Notes: generated by a model from the sequence alone, not told the origin. Counted from the stretch's first letter, positions 1-8,675 are shown. The stretch: 64,000 nt of DNA from Salinisphaera sp. G21_0 (GCF_017744115.1 NZ_JAGHQW010000001.1:62001-126000), one strand, 5' to 3'. Translations and numbers: made by a program.

Positions 1-1
1 G

Positions 2-625
2 AATAAACCCAATGGCCTTTTTGTGATCACTCCGGAACAGGCGGATGATTTTATTTTCGATCTGCCCGTGAAAAAAATTCATGGGGTAGGGCGGGTGACC
101 GCCGGGAAATTGCACAAAAAAGGCATCAATACCTGTGGGCAATTACGCCAGTATTCCATTCTTGAGTTAAGTCGCTGGTTTGGCAGTTTTGGTGAACGGT
201 TGTGGGAGCTGTCCCGGGGGAGGGATGATCGTGAGGTGCAGACCAGTCGGCGCAGGAAGTCCCTTTCTGTTGAGCATACTTATGATAAAGACCTGGCGGG
301 GCTTGCGGATATTACTGCACAGGTTATCCCGTTGCTTGAAGAACTTCAGGAACGTTACCAGCGTATTGAAAAGGAATACGAGGTGCATAAGCACTTTGTT
401 AAGGTGAAGTTTGCTGATTTTACCCAGACCACCCTTGAGGAGAGTCTGCCGACAACCGGTGAAACTGTTATGGAACATTTTACTCAGTTGCTGGTAAGAG
501 CCTGGGAGCGGGGAGGCCGCCCGGTCAGGCTTCTTGGCTTAGGGGTCAGGCTTGTGGATCTCCGTGAAGAAAGAGCGCTTGAGCAGCTGGAGCTTTTTGA
601 AAAGAAAATCATGGGGCTGGTGTAG
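2..625 (+). CDS. dinB: DNA polymerase IV, C-terminal part (cut by window edge)
   Basis: This is the C-terminal third of the Y-family translesion polymerase DinB. The frame is open from base 2, and the first visible residues (NKPNGLFVITPEQ) match the end of the palm domain, so the true start lies before the window. A thumb/helix-hairpin-helix segment follows (LPVKKIHGVGRVTAGKLHKKG), then the little-finger domain with the RRKSLSVEHTY stretch typical of DinB. The stop overlaps the 3' end of the opposing pqiA-like gene by 17 bases. Pol IV bypasses lesions and extends mismatched termini. SOS control is usual for the family, but the promoter is outside the window. Confidence 0.93.
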   Translation, partial: NKPNGLFVITPEQADDFIFDLPVKKIHGVGRVTAGKLHKKGINTCGQLRQYSILELSRWFGSFGERLWELSRGRDDREVQTSRRRKSLSVEHTYDKDLAGLADITAQVIPLLEELQERYQRIEKEYEVHKHFVKVKFADFTQTTLEESLPTTGETVMEHFTQLLVRAWERGGRPVRLLGLGVRLVDLREERALEQLELFEKKIMGLV

Positions 626-1229
626 TCTCCCGTTTTATTTCTGCCAGCTGTCCCATCACATTACTGACCAGACAATAAGCCACGAACCAATAAAAGCCAG
701 AGTGCAGTGATGCATCAAATTGCACAATCTGCCTGGAATCGACATATCCAGCAGTTGTGGCATTGGCCGCCAGAAAGGCGATAAGCACACCAATGGCAAA
801 CACATCAGCCATGGACCATTTGCCCAGTAAACTGTTCAGCCTGAGCAGTCTCTGGTTTTCCCTGACAAAATTAGCCAGCAACAGGAAACCCAGTTTTGTC
901 ACCGGGATCACCAGGCTGAAGGTGACAATCAGTATTGCCACAAAATAATAGCCACTGTTCCAGAGATCTCCAGCGGTACCGAGAATGGAACGCTTCTTTT
1001 CATAAACAGTGGATGTTCCTTTAACATCCAGACGATTAAGGAACTGGGTAGCCAGACCCGCCATGGCAGGATGAAGGTTTTGCTGCTGAACGATATGCCT
1101 TGCCTCATTCAGCATTGCCTGACGATCAAGATCGGCCTTGATGGTCATCATGGGTTGAGTCACTCCCGGAATCAGCAGGCAAAGGGAGGTGATTATCATC
1201 AGCGTGAGTAGCCATCTGGAAGCTGTCAT
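609..1229 (-). CDS. PqiA-domain inner membrane protein
   Basis: This 206-aa membrane protein has a single paraquat-inducible protein A (PqiA) domain. An N-terminal membrane segment (about residues 7-26) is followed by a roughly 80-residue soluble stretch and then three hydrophobic segments. The motif KWSMADVFAIGVLIAFLA is the hallmark of PqiA/YebS-type proteins. E. coli PqiA has two such domains and works with PqiB/PqiC MCE proteins in lipid transport across the envelope. This is a short, single-domain version with no MCE gene beside it, so its job is open. I chose the ATG at 1229 because GAGG lies six bases before it; the ATG at 1241 has no clear ribosome site. It converges with dinB. Confidence 0.8.
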   Translation of the reverse strand: MTASRWLLTLMIITSLCLLIPGVTQPMMTIKADLDRQAMLNEARHIVQQQNLHPAMAGLATQFLNRLDVKGTSTVYEKKRSILGTAGDLWNSGYYFVAILIVTFSLVIPVTKLGFLLLANFVRENQRLLRLNSLLGKWSMADVFAIGVLIAFLAANATTAGYVDSRQIVQFDASLHSGFYWFVAYCLVSNVMGQLAEIKRETTPAP

Positions 1230-1329
1230 CAACGACCTCATTGTTCTTCTTAATAAGGAATAGATTCTGATAGCTCAGTTTGGTCTAAGTAGCTGCGTTT
1301 GTCAGCTTGCCAATCATGATGGGGCTATT

Positions 1330-3066
1330 TCATGCCGGTTCAAAATGTTCAACCATCAGTTGTAAGTTGTGCTGACCACGGAATTCATTAATATCGAGTT
1401 TATAGACAGCCTTGATCTGACGAATATTGGGATCAGGCCACACCCTGTTGTCAATATTAAAGGCAATGGCATCCAGCCAGAGTTCACTGCCGGGTATTTT
1501 GAGTACCATTTTGAGGTGCTTCTCTCCCACCAGTTTCTGCTGAATGATTTGAAATTGGCCATCAAAGCAGGGCTCAGGAAAACTTTGTCCCCATGGCCCC
1601 CCTTCGCGGAGGGTATAGGCGGTTGCCATGGTTACCTGGCCAGGCATCAGTTCACCGTCAGTGTGCACTTCTGCCTGAAGGTCTTCAGCGGTCAGTTGTT
1701 TTCTGACTTCAAGGTCAAAAGCCGTTTGAAATTCGTTGTATTTTGCTTTTGTTATGGACAGCCCCGCGGCCATGGCGTGACCACCAAATTTGATAATAAG
1801 CCCGGGGTTATCCCTGGCAATACTGTCCAGTGCATCACGCATATGCAGTCCCTGAATCGACCTGGCAGAGCCTTTCAGTTCTGGCTCTCCCACTGGATTA
1901 TCTGCTTCAGCAAAAGCAATCACTGGACGGTTCAGTTTCTCTTTTACCCGGGAAGCCAGAATGCCAACCACGCCCTGGTGCCAGCTTTCCTGAAACAAAC
2001 TGACGCCCCATGGCAGGTCTGTTTGCTGGTTAAAGCGGATTTTCTCCAGCTCTGCCATGGCCTGGCTGTGCATACTGCCCTCAATGGCTTTTCGGTCACG
2101 GTTAAGACCATCCAGCTCAACGGCTAACTCCCTCGCCCGGTTTATATCGTCGCAAAGGAGCAGTTCGATACCAATCGACATATCATCCAGGCGTCCAGCC
2201 GCATTAAGTCTTGGACCCAGGGCAAAGCCCAGGTCAGACGCGACCAGTTTTTCAGCATTTCTACCGGATACCTCAATCAGCGCTGTAATGCCCGGTCGAC
2301 AGCGGCCAGAACGGATACGGGCAAGCCCCTGGAATACCAGTATGCGGTTATTGCTGTCCAGCTTGACCACATCAGCCACTGTGCCGAGGGCAACAAGGTC
2401 GAGAAGTTCAGCCAGATTGGGCTCTGTGTTCTCCTGAAAATAACCCCGTGACCGCAACAGGGTTCGCAAGGCACACATCAGGTAGAAAATAACGCCTACC
2501 CCGGCGGTATTTTTGCCGGGAAACGGGCAGTCTGGCTGATTAGGGTTAACAATCGCATCGGCTTCAGGCAGTTCGCGACCCGCCAGATGGTGGTCGGTAA
2601 CCACAACTTTCATCCCTCTGCTTTTTGCTGCCAGTACACCGGTAAGGCTGGAGATGCCATTATCGACGGTGATTAATACATCCGGTTGAAAGGGCAGGGC
2701 GGCTTCAACAATTTCAGGGGTCAGGCCATAACCATAGTCAAAGCGGTTGGGCACCAGAAAATCGGCATGGCCACCCATGCTCCTCAGCGCCAGAACAGCG
2801 AGTGCACTGCTGGTGGCACCATCGCAGTCGAAGTCGCCAACAATTAACATGCGCTGCTGGTTGATAATAGCCTCAGCCAGAATGTCAGCGGCTTTATCAA
2901 TATCCCTGAGTTGCCGGTAGTCGCTTAACTGTTGCAGCTGGCGAGGCAGTTCATCCTGAGTTTTAACGCCCCGGGCACTGTATATTCTGGCCAGCAGAGG
3001 ATCCATCTCTGGCGTGAAGCAACAGGTTGAGAGGTCGTAGGTACGGCGGATTATATTCACAGGCAT
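1330..3066 (-). CDS. recJ: Single-stranded-DNA-specific 5'-3' exonuclease RecJ
   Basis: RecJ degrades single-stranded DNA 5' to 3' in RecF-pathway recombination, mismatch repair and fork processing. The DHH-family metal site is intact: VGDFDCDGATS at about residues 76-86 and TDHH at about 157-160, followed by the DHHA1 and OB-like C-terminal regions (GGHAMAAG near residue 435). The frame is open further upstream to a GTG at 3156, but those 30 residues show no RecJ character. Starting at ATG 3066 gives 578 aa, essentially the E. coli length (577), although no strong ribosome site is visible there. The gene follows the lipase by 99 bp on the same strand. Confidence 0.95.
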   Translation of the reverse strand: MPVNIIRRTYDLSTCCFTPEMDPLLARIYSARGVKTQDELPRQLQQLSDYRQLRDIDKAADILAEAIINQQRMLIVGDFDCDGATSSALAVLALRSMGGHADFLVPNRFDYGYGLTPEIVEAALPFQPDVLITVDNGISSLTGVLAAKSRGMKVVVTDHHLAGRELPEADAIVNPNQPDCPFPGKNTAGVGVIFYLMCALRTLLRSRGYFQENTEPNLAELLDLVALGTVADVVKLDSNNRILVFQGLARIRSGRCRPGITALIEVSGRNAEKLVASDLGFALGPRLNAAGRLDDMSIGIELLLCDDINRARELAVELDGLNRDRKAIEGSMHSQAMAELEKIRFNQQTDLPWGVSLFQESWHQGVVGILASRVKEKLNRPVIAFAEADNPVGEPELKGSARSIQGLHMRDALDSIARDNPGLIIKFGGHAMAAGLSITKAKYNEFQTAFDLEVRKQLTAEDLQAEVHTDGELMPGQVTMATAYTLREGGPWGQSFPEPCFDGQFQIIQQKLVGEKHLKMVLKIPGSELWLDAIAFNIDNRVWPDPNIRQIKAVYKLDINEFRGQHNLQLMVEHFEPA

Positions 3067-3165
3067 AAATGAAACAACAGGCGATGAAGCGAAAGGAAGT
3101 GTCAGGGTAACACAGTTTTCGTTTAGCGGGGGCGAAATAGAGAGCCTGCAAAGCACCGTAATGGA

Positions 3166-4476
3166 TTACTTTGACGCGTTTATCTTCCGTCTCAGTTCAG
3201 CCATATAATGCACATGTGACCGACTATGACGGCCATACAATGTATTTTTCCCCGTGGCTTTATGAGCGTGAATTATGGTCCGTCGACCAAGGATGGTTGG
3301 AGCCAGGCGTTTATGCCATCGCTTATAGCCAAAGGGGGTGTTAATAAGGTCATGGTGAATCAGATAGTTGTCAATCAGTCCGTTTTTGGCCAGCTCCCTG
3401 TCATCTATTGTCAGATTTTTTATTGCTTTTCGGCCCAGTGCGACCGGGTTGAATGTTCGACCCGGAACCCTGTTTTTCGCGGCGCTGTATTGAACCAGGC
3501 CGCCGCCCAGAGAGTGCCCGACTAAAAACAGCATACCCAGAGAGTTATCAAGCCCCATGGCTTTCAGCGTTGCTTTGGAATGGGTCATACTCTTGATTAA
3601 CTCCACCAGTCTGGATGCCTGAAGGTAGCAGTCCGGGATCTTATATCCCGCCAGGTTTTGCCAGTCAGCTTTTAGCCGGGCTCGGAGCCGACCTGGTTTT
3701 TTACCTATTTTCAGGCCGTTTTCATCAAGAAGTTCACTTGCGCCATTGGCTGAATTGGTTCCACCAAAAACCAGTGTTATTTTGTGGGTGACCTGATTAA
3801 TCGCCATAACCGCAATCAGCCCTGTCGTATGATCTATGATCATGCCAGAGGGCAGCAGAGTTATATTCCGGAAGCATTCGCTGTTTGCCATGTCTTGCTG
3901 CTCAGGAGTAAGTGAACTCTTTTTTTGCTCCGGGCAATGATCTTCTTTTGCACAACTGAGGATTTCTTCGAAAAAACGGGGCTCAATTTTATGGTGCAAT
4001 GCTTCTGATCGATTGGTATCACTACTGTCCATCAGAATGTTTTCAGCTTCCCTGACTATTTCCCAGCAACGGATCGGGTCGTGGTTGAGTTTGTATGGGA
4101 TCTGGGCAATGGCTGAGTCGATAGCCAGTTCTCTTAGTTGCTCTGGATTATTGGGCAAAGGCACTTGCTCCCAGTACCGCCCACTCATTAATGGCGGGGT
4201 TATTCCCGGAACCTGGCGTATTGATCGATGCAATAATGCCATTCCTGCCTTGAAGTTCATCTTCAATGATGACATCCACCGGGTAAACTTCTGGCCAAGA
4301 GACCGTTTTACCTGGTGTCCCTGATGATGCCCTGTGGGCTCTTGCGTCGAAGTGTCCGATGACGAGGGTGAATTTATGGAAGGGGCAATTTTATCGGGTT
4401 TCATTGGTGACAGTTTCCAGAACACTCCCTGTTCTGGATCGGCAGAATCACAACTGCTTGAAGGCGAAACCAGCAT
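3166..4476 (-). CDS. Class 3 lipase-like alpha/beta hydrolase
   Basis: This 436-aa protein carries the nucleophile elbow GHSLGGG (residues 320-326, catalytic Ser322) and an upstream VFGGTNS that fits the oxyanion-hole region of the fungal-lipase-like class 3 family. An Asp and His to complete the triad are plausible in the C-terminal 90 residues, which are rich in both, but I cannot assign them. The first 70 residues are low-complexity, rich in Ser, Thr, Pro and Gln, with no cleavable signal peptide. The rest of the region upstream of the elbow (about 100-310) matches nothing I recognise. The gene sits between thrC and recJ on the same strand, 29 bp after thrC. Substrate and location (cytoplasmic, or secreted by a leaderless route) are unknown. 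The ATG at 4476 lacks a good ribosome site; Met25 is another possible start. Confidence 0.72.
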   Translation of the reverse strand: MLVSPSSSCDSADPEQGVFWKLSPMKPDKIAPSINSPSSSDTSTQEPTGHHQGHQVKRSLGQKFTRWMSSLKMNFKAGMALLHRSIRQVPGITPPLMSGRYWEQVPLPNNPEQLRELAIDSAIAQIPYKLNHDPIRCWEIVREAENILMDSSDTNRSEALHHKIEPRFFEEILSCAKEDHCPEQKKSSLTPEQQDMANSECFRNITLLPSGMIIDHTTGLIAVMAINQVTHKITLVFGGTNSANGASELLDENGLKIGKKPGRLRARLKADWQNLAGYKIPDCYLQASRLVELIKSMTHSKATLKAMGLDNSLGMLFLVGHSLGGGLVQYSAAKNRVPGRTFNPVALGRKAIKNLTIDDRELAKNGLIDNYLIHHDLINTPFGYKRWHKRLAPTILGRRTIIHAHKATGKNTLYGRHSRSHVHYMAELRRKINASK

Positions 4477-4505
4477 GCACTTTGCAGGCGTGATGGTTTT
4501 GAACG

Positions 4506-5894
4506 TCAGGTGCTTTGGATGAAAGACTTGAGAGATGAAAGTTCGTTGTCAAGAATATCGTAACGCTCCTCCCGCCCAAACAAATCAGCCATATGAGCTG
4601 GCAGTGCTGGTGCGTCCAGGCCCGCTTTGACGATCGCGTCAGGGAATTTTACCGGGTGGGCGGTTGCCAGGGTTACCACTGGCGTTTCTCTGGCCAGCCC
4701 AGCTTCTTCGGTTGCCCGGATACCGGTTGCTGTGTGGGGGTCCGCAAGATACCCGGTGTTACTATACAGGGCGCTGATCGTATCGCAGACCTGCTGATCA
4801 TCAGAACGGCTGCTATCAAACAGTGCTCTGATGGCCTGCCATGCATCATTATCAACACGGATATTTCCCGTTTCCCGAAAACCAGACATCAGTTCCGCCA
4901 GGGCGTCGCCATTACGGTTATGCATATCAAACAGCAGGCGTTCAAAGTTACTGGAAACCATAATGTCCATACTGGGCGACAGTGTCTGCTGCAGTGCTTC
5001 CTTGCGGTAGTCATTGTTCTGGAAGAAACGGTGGAGAATGTCATTGTGATTGGTGGCAACAATCAGTTTTTCTATGGGCAGGCCCATTCCCCGGGCGATA
5101 TAGCCTGCAAAGATATCGCCAAAGTTGCCGGTAGGCACTGCAAAGCTGACAGGTTGATCCGGCGCACCAAGGGCCAGGGCCGCGTGAAAATAATAGACAA
5201 TCTGGGCCATGATTCTGGCCCAGTTGATGGAGTTAACGGCAACGAGCCGGGTGTTTTCCGGCAGGAACGACTGGTCGGCAAAACATCTTTTCACCATATC
5301 CTGACAGTCATCAAAATTGCCCTGTATGGCAATGTTGTGAACATTGCTGTCCAGAACCGTCGTCATCTGACGACGCTGAACTTCTGATACCCGTTGATAA
5401 GGATGAAGAATAAATATATCCAGATGATCGCTGTGGCGACAGCCTTCGATGGCTGCCGATCCGGTATCACCAGACGTTGCACCCAGTACTATGGCCTTTT
5501 CATTACGCTCTGTCAGTGTGTGGTCCAGAAGGCGACCCAGCAGTTGCAGTGCAAAGTCTTTGAAGGCCAGGGTTGGGCCGTGGAAAAGTTCCATAACCCA
5601 CTGATTGGCACCGAGTTGCTGAAGTGGTGCGACAGCCTGATGGCTGAACCCGGCATAACTGTCATCAATCATCTGCCTGAGTTTGTTATCCGGGATGGTT
5701 CCACCGACAAAAGGCTGGATGATTTTAAAGGCGAGCTTATGGTAGGGGAGCCCCTTTAGCGACCGAATAGTCTCAGCGCTGAACTGTGGCAGGGTTTCTG
5801 GTACGTAAAGACCACCATCATCCGCCAGCCCGGCCAGCAGAACATCCTGAAAATCTTTGGTGTGTCCCTGTCCTCGGGTACTGATGTATTTCAC
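4506..5894 (-). CDS. thrC: Threonine synthase
   Basis: ThrC converts O-phosphohomoserine to threonine with pyridoxal phosphate, the last step of the pathway begun by the neighbouring hom gene. The PLP lysine is Lys112 in HGPTLAFKDFA, and the phosphate-binding SGDTGSAA lies at about residues 165-172. The N-terminal MKYISTRG and DGGLYVPE are typical of the long proteobacterial form; 462 aa is the normal length. It lies 77 bp downstream of hom on the same strand, so the two probably form an operon. No homoserine kinase gene (thrB) is present in this stretch, as in Pseudomonas, where it lies elsewhere. Confidence 0.96.
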   Translation of the reverse strand: MKYISTRGQGHTKDFQDVLLAGLADDGGLYVPETLPQFSAETIRSLKGLPYHKLAFKIIQPFVGGTIPDNKLRQMIDDSYAGFSHQAVAPLQQLGANQWVMELFHGPTLAFKDFALQLLGRLLDHTLTERNEKAIVLGATSGDTGSAAIEGCRHSDHLDIFILHPYQRVSEVQRRQMTTVLDSNVHNIAIQGNFDDCQDMVKRCFADQSFLPENTRLVAVNSINWARIMAQIVYYFHAALALGAPDQPVSFAVPTGNFGDIFAGYIARGMGLPIEKLIVATNHNDILHRFFQNNDYRKEALQQTLSPSMDIMVSSNFERLLFDMHNRNGDALAELMSGFRETGNIRVDNDAWQAIRALFDSSRSDDQQVCDTISALYSNTGYLADPHTATGIRATEEAGLARETPVVTLATAHPVKFPDAIVKAGLDAPALPAHMADLFGREERYDILDNELSSLKSFIQST

Positions 5895-5971
5895 TGGGAA
5901 TTCCGTATATCTGTTTATTACTCTGACAGCACCGCTTACCCACCAAAGAGTAAGCGGGTGGGCAAATAGCT

Positions 5972-7294
5972 TCAGGCCATGGTTTCAACACGAATTCGGG
6001 TGATGGGGGATTTAATATCCTCCAACGCTTCGAGTTCAGAGATGGCTTTGTCCATGGTGCCTTCAAGAGTACGGTGGGTGAGGATAACGATATCCGCACA
6101 ACCATCATCTTCACGAGTGACTTTCTGGGTAATGGCGTCGATATTAATGCCGTGTCTGCTCAGCACCCGGGTAACGGCATTCATTACTCCGGGGTGATCG
6201 TCGGCATGGATGCGCAGATAAAAACTGCACACTGTCTCGGTAATCGGCAGTACCGGAAGTGTGTCGCTCAGGCTTTCCGCTGAGAAACCCAGGGCATTAA
6301 CGGCAGCGTCTGGAGCGTCAATGGTTCTGGCAATATCAACGATATCGGCGATCACGGAAGATGCCGTGGGTTCAGCACCAGCCCCGGGGCCGCTGTACAT
6401 GGTCTGGCCAACTCCATCCCCCTGAACCACAACTGAGTTCATCACACCATTGATGTTGGCCAGTGGACGATCGGAAGGAATCAGGGTCGAGTGGACCCGA
6501 AGTTCAATGCCATTGGCTGCCTTGCGGGCAACACCAAGGTGTTTGATTCTAAAGCCAAGAGAAGCCGCATACTGAATGTCACTGGGCGTGATTTCGCTGA
6601 TGCCTTCGGTATAGGCTTTGGTGAACTGCAAAGGAATACCAAAAGCGATAGACGCCATAATAGTCAGCTTGTGACAGGCATCAATACCTTCGACATCAAA
6701 CGTTGGATCTGCTTCAGCGTAGCCCAGCGCCTGTGCTTCTTTCAGAACATCGGCAAACGGGCGGTTATGGTCACCCATTTCCGTCAGGATATAGTTGCCG
6801 GTACCGTTAATAATACCCGCCAGCCAGCTAATGCTGTTCGCCGACAGCCCTTCCCTCAGACACTTGATGATGGGAATGCCACCGGCAACCGCCGCCTCAT
6901 AGGCGACAATGACATTTTTATTACGGGCAGCCTGGAAGATCTCGTTACCATGTTCGGCAATCAGGGCCTTGTTGGCAGTGACCACATGTTTTCCCTGTTC
7001 GATTGCCGTCAGAATCAGCTCTTTGGCGACATCATAGCCACCAATGGTTTCTACCAGAATATCAATTTCAGGGTTGTGAGCGACTGCAAAAATATCCCGG
7101 GTAACGTTGATGTCCCCGGTGTCGCAGTCAGAATTATCCCGGCGGGCACCAACCTGCTCAATAATCACAGGACGTCCGGCCCGGGCAGTAATAATTCTGG
7201 CGTTACGATGAAGTACATTGAAGGTGCCACCACCAACAGTACCAAGTCCACAGATACCTACTTTGACCGGTTTCAAGGTGTTCCCCATATTCAT
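5972..7294 (-). CDS. hom: Homoserine dehydrogenase
   Basis: This enzyme reduces aspartate semialdehyde to homoserine with NAD(P)H, the branch point to threonine and methionine. The Rossmann motif GICGLGTVGGGT is near the N-terminus, followed by the catalytic homoserine dehydrogenase domain (PTFDVEGIDACHKLTIMASIAFG) and a C-terminal ACT domain (about the last 80 residues, beginning FYLRIHADDHPGVMN) that usually gives threonine feedback inhibition. There is no aspartokinase fusion. Three close ATGs (7306, 7294, 7288) are possible. GGGA directly abuts the first, so 7294 is a compromise and the exact start is uncertain. In related genomes dsbC and xerD lie upstream of hom; here that place is taken by the PPxY genes. 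Confidence 0.95.
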   Translation of the reverse strand: MNMGNTLKPVKVGICGLGTVGGGTFNVLHRNARIITARAGRPVIIEQVGARRDNSDCDTGDINVTRDIFAVAHNPEIDILVETIGGYDVAKELILTAIEQGKHVVTANKALIAEHGNEIFQAARNKNVIVAYEAAVAGGIPIIKCLREGLSANSISWLAGIINGTGNYILTEMGDHNRPFADVLKEAQALGYAEADPTFDVEGIDACHKLTIMASIAFGIPLQFTKAYTEGISEITPSDIQYAASLGFRIKHLGVARKAANGIELRVHSTLIPSDRPLANINGVMNSVVVQGDGVGQTMYSGPGAGAEPTASSVIADIVDIARTIDAPDAAVNALGFSAESLSDTLPVLPITETVCSFYLRIHADDHPGVMNAVTRVLSRHGINIDAITQKVTREDDGCADIVILTHRTLEGTMDKAISELEALEDIKSPITRIRVETMA

Positions 7295-7367
7295 TGTTAT
7301 GATCATTCCCGGTAATACCGGTAGGGATTATAACCTTAAACAGGTTTTTGATGCGATATGGGCGGTG

Positions 7368-7982
7368 TCATTCGCGGGCACTGTCTCGCAGTAATTTCAT
7401 GGCGTCTTCATAATTGGGGGGATCCGGGAACAGGTGTTTGTAGGATGGTGGAACGTTAAGGGGATCCATGGAGTCCGAAGATGCACGCATATCAGCCTTA
7501 TCTGGCAAGGACTTCTGGTCAATCATTCCAGTGGCCGTAATCAGGGCTGTTGTTACCGGTTCTGTTGTTTCCTGGTCTGTTGTGCCGGTAATGTCTCTGG
7601 CAGGTGTATCGTCCTGATCAGGAGGCAAATTGTCTTCCTTGGAGTCATTATTAGCAAGACATGATGATTTCTGTATTTGTTTCGCGCACAGATATCCCGC
7701 ACCACCGAAAGCCAACCCAGTGACAATTGTTATTCCCACAGTGGTTAGAGAACATAAGCCTGTTGCAGCAACACATTTGTCGCAATCAGTTACATTTCCA
7801 TATTGCAAGCAGTACATGCAATCATTGACGTTCCAATTGGTGATTGTGGACCCCAGGTAACTACCAACGCCAAGGCCAGCAGTGGCCCCGCAGACCGAAC
7901 AATTACGACGGTTGACAGCCGGGTCGGTGATGGGGTCGGTGACGTATCTGGTGATGGTTTGTGCAGTGGGTGCATTAAGCAT
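7368..7982 (-). CDS. Cysteine-rich single-pass protein with PPxY tail (paralogue A)
   Basis: I recognise no bacterial family. The 204-aa protein has three parts. Residues 1-77 are cysteine-rich, with three CxxC pairs (Cys28/31, 55/58, 67/70) plus Cys77. A hydrophobic, Gly-rich segment at about 78-98 is probably one membrane span, followed by Cys99 and Cys108. The tail (about 109-204) is acidic, Thr/Pro-rich and probably disordered; it ends in two PPxY motifs, PPSY (178-181) and PPNY (188-191), the second continuing as PPNYEDA. There is no classical signal peptide. The ATG at 7982 is chosen because the next gene starts with the same MLxAPTxQTITR; the longer frame would begin at TTG. GGAG lies 11 bases upstream. 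Its paralogue is 72 bp upstream on the same strand. PPxY motifs bind WW domains, such as those of Nedd4-type ubiquitin ligases, in eukaryotes; a host-directed role is inference. Confidence 0.78.
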   Translation of the reverse strand: MLNAPTAQTITRYVTDPITDPAVNRRNCSVCGATAGLGVGSYLGSTITNWNVNDCMYCLQYGNVTDCDKCVAATGLCSLTTVGITIVTGLAFGGAGYLCAKQIQKSSCLANNDSKEDNLPPDQDDTPARDITGTTDQETTEPVTTALITATGMIDQKSLPDKADMRASSDSMDPLNVPPSYKHLFPDPPNYEDAMKLLRDSARE

Positions 7983-8054
7983 TTTGCGATTTACTCCGCT
8001 TAACGGATTTAAAAACAACAGGCAGTGTATGCGCTGTCACGTATGGCTATTGAA

Positions 8055-8675
8055 TCATGCTACGTCGCGCACTGAGTTAATTGCCTCTTCATAAGCGGGA
8101 GGGGCGTGGCTCAGGTTGTCGTAGATTGGTGGATAGGGAGGGGAAGCCATTGAATCCGGAGATGCAGGCAAACGATTTTCGTGCAGCAAGGGTTCGACAT
8201 CAATCACTGAAGAATCCTTACCTGGCGCTGTTTGCTCCTGATCTTCCGAACGACTAGAGTGCCTGTCAGAGAAAGGGCCTTTCGGATGACACAGTGCCTT
8301 GGCCAGCCTGTAGCCATCTTTGGAAGAGTAGAGTGATCGCTGTTCCTGAGTTGCACACGTGTACCCCAAAGAGCCCAGAGTCAACGCCCCTGCCAGACCG
8401 CCGACTATTGCCATTCCTCCGGATATGCCGGTGATAGCGCACACTTTGCCGGTCATTACACAGCAATTGAAACAGCAGTCTGCTTTTTTCAGATTTCCAA
8501 GAAAGCAGCAACAGTCTTTGACAAAATTCGTGCAAGTACAGGAAGTGACTTTGACTCCTGTGAAAAGGCCTAAACCCCCGCCAGTATCAAACCCGCAGAG
8601 GAAACCTCCATCGCAGCAGACTTTTGGCTCGGTCATTTGTCTGGTGATAGTTTGTGGAGTAGGTGCTGTCAGCAT
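8055..8675 (-). CDS. Cysteine-rich single-pass protein with PPxY tail (paralogue B)
   Basis: This 206-aa protein is the tandem paralogue of the gene ending at 7368 and also belongs to no family I know. It shares the start MLxAPTxQTITR and the tail pattern DSM-x(n)-PPxY-x(n)-PPxYE(D/E)A-x(n)-RD. The N-terminal part holds 13 cysteines, several clustered (Cys20/21, 46/48, 55-57, 67/68, 71/72, 79), clearly more than in paralogue A. A Gly/Ala/Ile-rich segment at about 80-104 is a probable membrane span, flanked by Cys107. The tail contains PPIY (182-185) and PPAY (192-195), the latter as PPAYEEA, a close match to WW-domain ligands of eukaryotic Nedd4 adaptors. There is no signal peptide. ATG 8675 has GAGG about ten bases upstream. 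It is probably the first gene of a two-gene unit. Confidence 0.78.
   Translation of the reverse strand: MLTAPTPQTITRQMTEPKVCCDGGFLCGFDTGGGLGLFTGVKVTSCTCTNFVKDCCCFLGNLKKADCCFNCCVMTGKVCAITGISGGMAIVGGLAGALTLGSLGYTCATQEQRSLYSSKDGYRLAKALCHPKGPFSDRHSSRSEDQEQTAPGKDSSVIDVEPLLHENRLPASPDSMASPPYPPIYDNLSHAPPAYEEAINSVRDVA

Noticed and set aside
1369-2127. A 252-codon open frame antisense to recJ
   Set aside because: It lies wholly inside recJ, whose catalytic motifs are clear; the antisense product has no recognisable domain or ribosome site. Similar antisense frames inside thrC, hom, ansA, lepA and trmJ were dropped for the same reason.
3067-3156. GTG-initiated extension of recJ
   Set aside because: The 30 extra residues lack RecJ character; starting at 3066 gives the normal length.
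7295-7367. Threonine attenuator or riboswitch near hom
   Set aside because: I found no leader peptide rich in Thr/Ile codons and no terminator/antiterminator pair next to hom.
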